From positions 130,209-153,318 of the forward strand of contig NZ_KV795256.1 in assembly GCF_001808955.1 (NCBI RefSeq): a stretch of 23,110 nt of DNA, given 5' to 3'. Numbering within the stretch: the first letter of the stretch is position 1; each line of letters begins with the position of its first letter. This DNA comes from Rothia sp. HMSC078H08. Its GTDB lineage: Bacteria; Actinomycetota; Actinomycetes; Actinomycetales; Micrococcaceae. This document shows, piece after piece, positions 16,402-23,110 of the stretch. The notes under the pieces were generated by a model. That model worked only from the letters and a program-made list of their open reading frames with translations, was not told the DNA's origin and ran no database searches. Both the position numbers and the translations under genes were made by a program.

Positions 16402-16513
16402 TTCAGAGAAAGCTCCCGCAACAATGTCAGTTGCAGGAGAGGCGCCAGCGACCGAAACTTCCGCTATATAACGTTGATCCCTCAATGAAGGCTCAGACCG
16501 TGCGAGGCACGGC
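16402..16513 (-). ncRNA. Candidate CreA-like antitoxin RNA (degenerate repeat - spacer - repeat)
   Basis: This is a mini-array outside the main arrays. Degenerate repeat 1 (16480-16514) has stem CCGTGC-GAG-GCACGG and keeps the array repeat end CCTCAATGAAGG (minus strand CCTTCATTGAGG, the crRNA 5' handle). Degenerate repeat 2 (16401-16440) has stem CTCCCGCAAC / GTTGCAGGAG (9 of 10 pairs) and keeps TCAGAGAAAG against TCAATGAAAG of the arrays. The 39 bases between them (16441-16479) match array spacer length. Processing would give a crRNA whose guide starts ATCAACGTTATATAGC. Its first 23 bases match a site next to the creT-like promoter at 20 positions. It lies between the effector operon and array 1, where known creTA loci tend to sit near cas genes. 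Function is inferred from architecture. Confidence 0.6.
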
Positions 16514-16519
16514 AGGAGA

Positions 16520-16548
16520 TTTAAATTGGATAAACAGAAGAATGCCAA
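16520..16548 (-). promoter_or_regulatory. Candidate promoter of the creA-like RNA
   Basis: On the minus strand, -35 TTGGCA (16543-16548) and -10 TTTAAA (16520-16525) are 17 bases apart. The predicted start near 16513 coincides with the first base pairs of the degenerate repeat hairpin. Confidence 0.5.
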
Positions 16549-16632
16549 AGGTGTTAGGCGTTCTCCTATTATCGCTGTCTCTCCCCTGTGGTGCAATCGA
16601 TTCTCTTCTCGGCTCATGGCTTCACCATAGCG

Positions 16633-16680
16633 CTGTTACAGATTACGCGCATCCGATTTGGTCATTTCAGACTCAGCTAG
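16633..16680 (-). pseudogene. Fragment resembling the 3' end of cas2
   Basis: On the minus strand, 16638-16668 reads EMTKSDARNL-stop against EVTESDALIL-stop at the end of the intact cas2 (19019). The best block is TGACC(A/G)AATCGGATGCGC, 17 of 18 bases. A further CAGCTA match lies upstream, and the stop falls at the same codon. The rest of the gene is absent. It sits 115-120 bases upstream of the creA-like mini-array, as the real cas2 sits upstream of the array 1 leader, so it may be the relic of an older cas2-leader-array junction. The match is short. Confidence 0.45.
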
Positions 16681-16740
16681 CTGGCAAGAGGAATCTGTAG
16701 CAGGTGACGCATCAGCCCATATTCATGTTTTAAAGAGAAG

Positions 16741-16781
16741 AGCCCCGTTCTAAAAACCAGAGTAGGTTCCAGAACGGGGCT
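16741..16781 (-). terminator. Trailer hairpin of array 1
   Basis: Perfect 11-bp arms AGCCCCGTTCT / AGAACGGGGCT have a 19-base loop, followed on the minus strand by CTTCTCTTTAAAAC. It lies 38 bases past the last degenerate repeat. The hairpin at 21155-21192 beside array 2 has related arms (GCTCCGTTC and TCCAG.A.GG.GC). Confidence 0.6.
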
Positions 16782-16819
16782 ACGTAACCCGCGTGAGACT
16801 TCCCGATTCGCGTTCAGAA

Positions 16820-18798
16820 CCGCAACGAAGATCCTCACCCGAAGGCAGGGAAATTGTGCGACTGGAAACCCTGGCCTCGCTGCTTCACCCAGCCTCAATG
16901 AAAGTCCCCACCCAGAGGTGGAGAAATAGCTAGCTAAAAACTAGCATGTGATGGCGTAGCAGAGACTGCTATGGCATGAGATTCTCGCAGATTACGTATC
17001 CAAAGTGTACATCACGCAGTATCTGTGTCTACCGCAGCATCGTCACCCGAAGGCGGGGAAAGCGTCGTTCTGAACCTTGCCGGTACTCGCGACCTTGTTG
17101 CCTCAATGAAGGTCCCCGCCCGAAGGCGGGAAAATCTGCGCCGTCCACATCATCAGCAAGCTCACTGACCTTGCCTCAATGAAAGTCCCCGCCCGAAGGC
17201 CGGGAAATCTGTGTCGCGCTCATCCACAGGCGGCGCCGGTGTGCGCCTCAATGAAAGTCCCCACCCGAAGGCGGGGAAATCTTCGGGCATGGGGTCAATG
17301 ATCCATACGTGCAGGATGCCTCAATGAAAGTCCCCGCCCGAAAGCGGAGAAATTTGCAGAGGTGGTCAGCCACATCAAAAGGATTCGCGCACCTCAATGA
17401 AGGTCCCCACCCGAAGGCGGAGAAATGGTTGCCCAGTTTACGCCGATTACTTCGGCTGGATTACCTCAATGAAAGTCCCCACCCAAAGGCGGGGAAATCC
17501 GGCAGGTTCCGGACCGTTGCACCTGCGACTGACGGCCCTCAATGAAAGTCCCCGACCGAAAGCGGGGAAATGTGGAGACGCTACGACCTGTCTCCGAAGC
17601 GCTGGGCAACCCTCAATGAAAGTCCCCGCCCTAATGCGGGGAAATTCTGTGGTTGGAGAACGTGCCCGGCGACGTGCGGCGCCCCTCAATGAAAGTCCTC
17701 GCCCTAATGCGGGGAAATTCGCAAGGCGCGGGGCATTACTCCTGCGCAGTGGCGGCACCTCAATGAAAGTCCCCGCCCGAAGGCGGAGAAATCGGCACCG
17801 TCGGTATCCTCAGCCAATGCCGAGATTTTGCCTCAATGAAAGTCCCCACCCGAAGACCGGGAAATGGATACTGCAACACCGAAGTGCAATCCTGCGTGTC
17901 GCCTCAATGAAAGTCTCCGCCCGAAGGCGGAGAAATGCCGGAACATTGCCCAGCGGCTCAGCGGTTTTATCGCCTCAATGAAAGCCCCTCCACCAGGAGA
18001 GAGCATCTCATAATATGCACCTGACTTATTGAATGTATGAGTCCTCAATGAAAGTCCCCGCCCGAAGGCGGGGAAATCACGGAGCGCGCGCCAGAGCTCA
18101 TCAAGAACAACAAAGCCTCAATGAAAGTCCCCGCCCGAAGGCGGGGAAATCTCCAGGGACTGCCTTTTTCTCCAAAGTCTCTTTGCCTCAATGAAAATCC
18201 CCGCCCGAAGGCGGGGAAATGGTCGTAGAATTCCTGGCTGAGGACGACAACGGAGCGGCCTCAATGAAAGGCCCCGTCCAAAGGCGGGGAAATCCGCCGA
18301 CACCGAGGTAGACTCCCCGGCACTTGGCTAGCCTCAATGAAAGTCCCCGCCCGAAAGCGGGGAAATGCTGGAGGCGATGGACGGCATAGCCGACCTGCTG
18401 GAGCCTCAATGAAAGTCCCCGCTTGAAAGCAGGGAAATGCGTGAAAATCATGTTAACCACGCAGAAGAAAGGGCCTCAATGAAAGTCCCCACCCAAAGGC
18501 GGGGAAATTGCCGGTCCAGTGGAAGAAGCGGCCGCGGTCGACGTTGCCTCAATGAAAGTCCCCGACCGAAAGCGGGGAAATGGTGCGTCCCGCATCGATG
18601 GCTCGGCTAGCAGTGTTGCCTCAATGAAAGTCCCCGCCCGAAGGCGGAGAACTCCGTCTTGTCATGCACACGATGAAAGGCGAATGGGGGCCTCAATGAA
18701 AGTTCCCACCCGAAGGTGGAAAAATCCTGCGTCAATGGCGTCTTGGCAACCGTGCTCGCCTGGCCTCAATGAAAGTCCCCGCCCGAATGCAGGAAAAT
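16820..18798 (-). CRISPR. CRISPR array 1 (type I-G), 27 repeats with variable stems
   Basis: Units of about 71-74 bases: a 36-base repeat (plus strand GCCTCAATGAAAG, then TCCCCGCC-CGAA-GGCGGGGA, then AAT) and 35-39-base spacers. I place repeats (from CCTC) at 16820, 16893, 17028, 17101, 17174, 17246, 17319, 17392, 17464, 17537, 17611, 17684, 17758, 17831, 17902, 17973, 18043, 18116, 18186, 18259, 18332, 18404, 18474, 18547, 18619, 18691 and 18764. The first and third are degenerate and a 100-base gap separates 16927 and 17028. Most repeats differ from consensus, many with paired stem changes. Minus-strand transcription is favoured: the loop becomes C(UUCG)G, the 3' end becomes CTTTCATTGAGGC, degenerate repeats and a terminator lie at the left end, and a promoter abuts the right end. 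Confidence 0.97.
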
Positions 18799-19018
18799 AA
18801 AAGTATACCCAAGCAGCCGTTTAAGCATTCAAACACTATTGACAAGCCAAAACATCACGCGAGCGACACGCCAAGATTACACATCACGTGCCAGGTTCTC
18901 GCGGAGACAGACAAAGCCTCCAAAGGTCATTATCCCCACCTCCACTACCAGTCCGCAATCGAACTCGTCATTCCTCCGCTCCCCCGCCGCGCGTCGCTAG
19001 CGAATGAGCAGCACGCGG
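18799..19018 (-). promoter_or_regulatory. Leader of array 1
   Basis: 220 bases between cas2 and array 1 contain no gene. The 70 bases next to the first repeat are AT-rich. On the minus strand TTGAAT (18827-18832) and TATACT (18802-18807), 19 bases apart, point into the array, with an additional TTGTCA at 18840-18845. This is what a leader promoter should look like and places the newest spacers at the right end. Confidence 0.6.
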
Positions 19019-19318
19019 CTAGAGAATGAGCGCATCCGATTCGGTCACCTCACGCGCTCGGCCAATGTAGCTGAAGGTCGGCTCGTCAAGCCGGGCCAGC
19101 AGCCCCAGGTCGCAGAAGAGCACTGAGTCCTCGTCTGGATCGATGAGTTCCTGAACTTCATCTTTGATGCGTCGCACCTTGGCGGGGGCCGCATCCACAA
19201 TAAAGACGCTGTACTGAATACGGTCCCCGTAGCTGAGAATGAGCTTGGCCAGCTTGGCGCGCCGCCGGTCGCTGGGCACGTCGTAAGCGATAAGTGTTCG
19301 TCGGGCGTCGTCACGCAT
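19019..19318 (-). CDS. cas2: CRISPR adaptation protein Cas2
   Basis: 99-residue Cas2 with a ferredoxin-like fold: N-terminal beta strand RTLIAYDVPSDRRRAKLAKLI with the usual metal-site Asp (D13), then GDRIQYSVFIVDAAPAKV and a DSVLFCDLG strand. Cas2 dimers bridge two Cas1 dimers in the spacer integration complex. Its ATG overlaps the TAA of cas4-cas1 by one base (TAATG), implying coupled translation. It is followed directly by the array 1 leader. Confidence 0.93.
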   Translation of the reverse strand: MRDDARRTLIAYDVPSDRRRAKLAKLILSYGDRIQYSVFIVDAAPAKVRRIKDEVQELIDPDEDSVLFCDLGLLARLDEPTFSYIGRAREVTESDALIL

Positions 19319-20928
19319 TATCGTACGGTCACCCCCGTGTACTCGCGAGTGGTTCCGTTGATAACGCCCAGGAGCATGCGGGCCTGCACTTCAACAGCAC
19401 GGCGCCACGTCACCGAATACCCGTAGGTGGGGTGGGTAATCTCCGTGGCCATTCGCTTCTCGAACGCGGCAATGACGGTTTTTCGCCCTTCGGGTGTGAG
19501 CCGGTAGCTACCACCGACCACCGTGAAGTGTGCCGCTTTAACCTGCTTCCTATTAATAAGAGACACCACCACAGAGTCCGCGATGACGGCACGGAACTCT
19601 TCCATAAGGTCAAGCGCGAGCGCAGGCTTATTGCGAGAGCTGCTGTGCAGGAACCCGGCATGAGGGTCGAGCCCGCACGTGAGAATCCCACGAATACATT
19701 CTGAGCTGAGCAGCCCGTAGGCGTAGTTCAGCAGAATGTTGATGGGGTCGTTGGCGCCTCTCCCCTGCCGCCCGGTCCAGGTCCAGCCGAGTTCGGTGAG
19801 CACGTCTTCTTTGAGCATGGTCGCGAAGTTGCCGAAGTAGAGCGAGGCGGCTTCACCTTCGATGCCGAGCAGTTCCGGGATTGAGGTAGCTTGCGGCGTG
19901 TGCTTCTGAATGTCTCGCATGGTGCGGCATGCGTCTGTGGCGTGGCCATTGCGGCGCAGCAGGGTCGCTTGGTTTGAGATTTTGCTGGCAATCATGGAGG
20001 CCGCTATAGGCAGGTGCCCCTGTGCTGAGAGGACATGCTGTTGCACGCGGGCCAGTCCATTGGGTCCGGTGCTGGGTTGCGACCAGCCGTAGACTCGGCC
20101 GGTGCTGGAGCACCAGATGATGGTACAGTTACGCCACATGAGTTCCCGCAGGAGCGCGGAGGAAACGTCGATGTTTCCGTGGACAACGAGGCTGTGCACA
20201 CGTTCGAGGGGTACGCTGCTGATTGTTTCACCGAGGTGTTGCACGATGAGGCGTCCTTGCTGGACGGTCGCTCTTGATCCTTGCGTGGTGAGGTGCGCTA
20301 CTTGGCTGTCGGGGTTGCTGGCGACGACGCGTGTAATGTTTTCTTTTCCGTGGGATTCGTCGGGTAGACACACGGAGATATGGGAGCACCAGCTGCAGCG
20401 GGGTGAGTCTTCGAGGGGTTGCGGTGCTGTCGGGTTGTCGATGAGTGCGCGGGTAGTGTGTACGTATTCTTCTGCGGTGCGGATGTCTTCATCTGAGATA
20501 TCGACGGGCACGGTTTTGTTGTGGTTGGTGAAGTGCACCGCGCATTCACTGACGGTTTCGCCGGCTTCTTCGAGGCAGATTTTCTGAAGGGCAAGCTGCA
20601 CCCTGTGGGCGGGCGTGACGGATGCGTTGCGGCGTACGGGTGTTGCTTTGTATTCGATGATGCGGGTAGAACCGTCTTCTTGGGGTTCGATGGCGTCGCA
20701 TCGTCCGGTGAGTCCGAGACGTGTTGATGAGATGGTGACTGCGCGCTGTTGTGTGCCGCGGGATGTTTTGGGGTCGTCGACTCGTTTGTGGGCGGATTGC
20801 CCTTCTTGCATTTGTGAGGTGTCGGTCTTTTCGCCATTGGATTCGATCCATGCGCGGCGGGGGCAGTACACGGTGTGCATGACGAGTGAAATAGGAAGTT
20901 CGTCGCCTGCACTGTAAGGGGTAGACAT
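19318..20928 (-). CDS. cas4-cas1: Cas4-Cas1 fusion, spacer selection and integration
   Basis: 536-residue fusion typical of type I-G. The Cas4 part (residues about 1-195) has the four iron-sulfur cysteines C22, C178, C181 and C187 and RecB-type nuclease residues D78 (GRCDAI), E92 and K94 (IEYK) and Q111. It trims prespacers and reads the PAM. The Cas1 part (about 200-536) has the integrase residues E357 (GIEGEAASLYF), H423 (DPHAGFLH) and D440/E443 (LDLMEEF). All key residues are present, so adaptation should be functional. ATG at 20928 has minus-strand AAGGAG upstream at good distance. It is the first gene of a two-gene operon with cas2, separate from the effector operon. Confidence 0.95.
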   Translation of the reverse strand: MSTPYSAGDELPISLVMHTVYCPRRAWIESNGEKTDTSQMQEGQSAHKRVDDPKTSRGTQQRAVTISSTRLGLTGRCDAIEPQEDGSTRIIEYKATPVRRNASVTPAHRVQLALQKICLEEAGETVSECAVHFTNHNKTVPVDISDEDIRTAEEYVHTTRALIDNPTAPQPLEDSPRCSWCSHISVCLPDESHGKENITRVVASNPDSQVAHLTTQGSRATVQQGRLIVQHLGETISSVPLERVHSLVVHGNIDVSSALLRELMWRNCTIIWCSSTGRVYGWSQPSTGPNGLARVQQHVLSAQGHLPIAASMIASKISNQATLLRRNGHATDACRTMRDIQKHTPQATSIPELLGIEGEAASLYFGNFATMLKEDVLTELGWTWTGRQGRGANDPINILLNYAYGLLSSECIRGILTCGLDPHAGFLHSSSRNKPALALDLMEEFRAVIADSVVVSLINRKQVKAAHFTVVGGSYRLTPEGRKTVIAAFEKRMATEITHPTYGYSVTWRRAVEVQARMLLGVINGTTREYTGVTVR

Positions 20929-20956
20929 CGGTGTCTCCTTGCGTGAGTGAATATGC

Positions 20957-20980
20957 CAAGCAGTCTACTTTGTCTGCTTG
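20957..20980 (-). promoter_or_regulatory. Inverted repeat upstream of cas4-cas1
   Basis: 7-bp arms CAAGCAG / CTGCTTG are separated by 10 bases, about 30 bases before the cas4-cas1 start. This may be an operator for the adaptation operon. The rest of 20981-21110 shows no gene. Confidence 0.4.
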
Positions 20981-21115
20981 ATTTTGAGGTTAGCACTGCG
21001 ACGGAGTGTTTTGGCTTATCAGCGAGTTTATGACGCAGGGTCGGCGTGTTGAGTTTTCTGCATGGATGTGTGGAGGAGGCGGGTAGCAGCTGGCGGGCGG
21101 GGTTTGCGGTTGGTA

Positions 21116-21192
21116 TTTTGGCTTGACTGCTTCCTGCTCAGCCAAAAAGGAAAAGCTCCGTTCCTGGACTGTGGTGGGTCCAGGAATGGAGC
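21116..21192 (-). terminator. Tandem hairpins ending the array 2 transcript
   Basis: The first hairpin met on the minus strand is GCTCCATTCCTGGA / TCCAGGAACGGAGC (21155-21192, one mismatched position), followed by TTTTCCTTTTTGG. A second one, TTTTGGCT / AGCCAAAA, is at 21116-21147. Placed just past the degenerate end of array 2, they would stop leftward array transcription before cas4-cas1. Confidence 0.65.
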
Positions 21193-21199
21193 AGGAATA

Positions 21200-23110
21200 G
21201 GTTAGGGAAAGTCCCTACGAAACCGTAGGGAAGGTTGAGGTGTTTCCTGCGCAAGCAGGGATGAGCCCGTCTCAATGCCTCAATGAAAGCCCTTCCAAAA
21301 AGGAAGGGAAATGGTGATGACCTTATCTGCGGGTGTGCGGCTAGGGCGCCTCAATGAAAGCCCTTCCCAAGAGGAAGGGAAATTCAAACAGGTGCGAGGC
21401 GCCGCCACCGGGAATCATGCCTCAATGAAAGCCCTACCCAAAAGGAAGGGAAATAATCCTCAGCAACTTCTGGGAAGGCGTCGTCGGCTCGCCTCAATGA
21501 AACCCCCTCCAAATAGGAAGGAAAATAAGCGCGTTCACGGCGGAGCACCAGTAGGTCGTCGATGCCTCAATGAAAGCCCTGCCCAAAAGGAAAGGAAATT
21601 CCACTGCCCTGATTCATCCTGGAGGGTGGTCAGCTCGCCTCAATGAAAGCCCTCCCGAAAAGAAAGGAAAATCGCATAGCCCGCACATAGAGTTGCCTCC
21701 GGCTTCTGAATGCCTCAATGAAAGCCCTTCCCAGAAGGAAGGGAAATATTTTTTCGGCTAAATATCCTCAGTCTCCACAACCTCGCCTCAATGAAAGCCC
21801 TTCCCAAAAGGAAGGGAAATACCATTCTCGTTCTTTCCTGGACTCTTTCCAGGGTTGGCTTCAATGAAAGTCTCCACTAGAAAGCAAAGATATCGGCATG
21901 GAAGCCGTCGATACGGGACGCGGGATAGCCTCAATGAAAGTCTACACTTCAAGCTGCAGAACAAACGGTCCTATGGTCATCCGGGGCACTCACAACAGCC
22001 TTCCTTCTTGAAAGTCTCTCCAAAGAGGAAGGGAAATACTTCGTGCTAGAGCACGGCTACAGCCAGGATGTTGCCTCAATGAAAGTCCCTACGAAAAAGT
22101 AGGGAAATCTCATTTTGTGCACCTGATTCATTGGATGCATGAGGCCTCAATGAAAGTCCTTCCAAAAAAGGAAGGGAAACTGCCGCCATTATCGCCTGCC
22201 TCCCGCTCTGCCTTGGTACCTCAATGAAAGTCCCTCCAAAAAAGGAAGGGAAATCTACAGAACCGTCAGGGTTGATGGCGCCGTCGCCGCCTCAATGAAA
22301 GCCCCTCTATAAAGGAAGGGAAATGCCTGCACGACTGGCATCAGAGCCACAGCAACCTGAGCCTCAATGAAACCCCTCCAAAAAGGAAGGGAAATTCAAC
22401 CGGAGTGCCCTCAACGACCAGGTTGTACTCACCTCAATGAAAGCCCTTCCCAAAAGGAAGGGAAATGTCTTTGTGACCGTGGATATAGAACGACTTGCCA
22501 TAGCCTCAATGAAAGTCCCCACCCGAAGGCAGAGAAATAGCTGTGGTACTCCCCCGGTCAGAACGCGGCATGGCCTCAATGAAAGCCCTCCCAAAAAGGA
22601 AGGGAAATACGTTTGGCGATGGACCGCCCGGCAGTGTTCGATAGCCTCAATGAAAGTCTACATCTCAAGCTGTAGAACAAGCAGTCTATCAGTCATCCTG
22701 GGCCATCACAACAGCTTGTCTTATTGAAAGCCCCTCCAAAAAGGAAGGGAAATCTCTACGCGCCGTAGAATGGTTGCCGGAACATGCGCGCCTCAATGAA
22801 AGTCCTTCCCAAAAGGAAGGGAAATCTGCACACATTCGCTGCTTCATCCAGCATTGCCACCATCGGCCTCAATGAAAGCCCATACAAAATGTAGGGAAAT
22901 GTCGTTAGAAGCGACAACACGCAGGCCGCCCTTGCGACCTCAATAAAAACCCCTCCAAGCCTGTGAGGAAATGACTTCGTTCTAGACTCATGCAGGGCGT
23001 TCACCAGCCCCCAATGATAGTCCCTACAAAACTGCAGGGAAATGTGGGTGGTGTCGGTTTTTATGGTGGTTTTGGCATGCCTCAATGAAAGCCCTTCCAA
23101 AAAGGAAGGG
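21200..23110 (-). CRISPR. CRISPR array 2 (type I-G), at least 27 repeats, runs off the right edge
   Basis: This array has the same 36-base architecture as array 1 but a different stem: GCCTCAATGAAAG, then CCCTTCC-CAAAA-GGAAGGG, then AAAT. Repeats (from CCTC) are at 21200 (degenerate), 21278, 21349, 21420, 21492, 21565, 21638, 21713, 21786, 21859, 21929, 22003, 22074, 22145, 22219, 22290, 22362, 22432, 22504, 22574, 22645, 22719, 22791, 22867, 22938, 23009 and 23080 (cut by the window). Spacers are 35-41 bases. Stem variants with paired changes include TCCCTACG/CGTAGGGA (21200), TCCCTAC/GTAGGGA (22074) and TCTACA/TGTAGA (22645). Repeat 22504 is of array 1 type. The leader should lie beyond the right edge. 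Confidence 0.97.
21240..21268 (+). repeat. Orphan sequence resembling a type I-E CRISPR repeat
   Basis: A 29-base element begins GTGTTTCCTGCGC, continues AAGCAGG and ends GATGAGCCC, with stem CCTGC/GCAGG. This is very close to actinobacterial type I-E repeats (GTGTTCCCCGCGC...GCGGGGATGAGCCC), with both stem sides changed together. It lies in the interval between the first degenerate repeat and the next repeat of array 2. No type I-E cas gene is in the window. Confidence 0.5.

Noticed and set aside
16336..16617. 93-codon minus-strand frame covering the creA-like region
   Set aside because: It runs through two hairpins and a terminator, has no ribosome site, and is better explained by the non-coding architecture.
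16526..16630. 34-codon plus-strand frame starting TTG with AGGAG seven bases upstream
   Set aside because: The ribosome site falls inside the degenerate repeat hairpin and the candidate minus-strand promoter, the product is featureless, and a TTG start makes chance likely. It was kept out of the gene list.
17397..17981. Apparent 194-residue repeat protein (MKVP..RRRN pattern) in array 1
   Set aside because: It is translation of CRISPR repeats in one frame. The periodicity follows the 73-base unit, not a protein.
21007..21023. TTTTGGCTT(A/G)TCA motif shared with the array 1 leader and 21116-21127
   Set aside because: The match is about 12-14 bases, in different orientations relative to the arrays, and one copy is part of a terminator stem. 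It is too weak to call a leader element.

Overview
The window looks like a piece of a high-GC Gram-positive (actinobacterial) chromosome, most likely a Rothia-like member of the Micrococcaceae. This is inferred from the codon usage, the LAKTG/LANTG sortase-anchored surface proteins with RRRKA tails, a Tat-exported SLH protein and an actinobacterial-style type I-G CRISPR-Cas locus. No species call can be proven from the window alone.

Layout. Bases 1-6310 hold two paralogous, leftward, sortase-anchored YncE-like beta-propeller proteins. The second has an internal propeller duplication. Bases 6311-8110 hold a Tat-secreted protein with three SLH repeats and its repeat-rich upstream region. Bases 8119-9056 hold a rightward PnuC-type nicotinamide riboside transporter and a strong convergent terminator.

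From 9103 to the right edge the window is one CRISPR-Cas locus of type I-G (formerly I-U/Dpsyc), read leftward. A tightly overlapping effector operon csb1 - csb2 (Cas5-Cas6 fusion) - cas3 (C-terminal HD nuclease) - csb3 (small Cas8-like) occupies 15820-9103. Array 1 occupies about 16820-18798. The adaptation genes cas4-cas1 (fused) and cas2 occupy 20928-19019. Array 2 starts near 21200 and runs off the right edge. Leader promoter, terminators, UUCG loops and the placement of degenerate repeats all argue that both arrays are transcribed on the minus strand.

The most interesting stretch is the apparently empty 15.82-16.82 kb between the effector operon and array 1. On the minus strand it reads: promoter, degenerate repeat hairpin, 39-nt pseudo-spacer, second degenerate repeat hairpin, terminator, a site matching the first 23 nt of the pseudo-spacer at 20 positions, a promoter, a very strong Shine-Dalgarno with an AUG, and a terminator. 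This is the architecture expected of a CreTA-like RNA toxin-antitoxin guarding the type I-G effector. A fragment resembling the 3' end of cas2 lies upstream of it, which would fit an origin from an old cas2-leader-array junction.

The arrays are also unusual. Repeats vary strongly in sequence while keeping the hairpin through paired changes. Two sets of diverged homologous spacers exist, one shared between arrays and one within array 2. Single repeats of each array's type occur in the other. A sequence resembling a type I-E repeat sits at the end of array 2.
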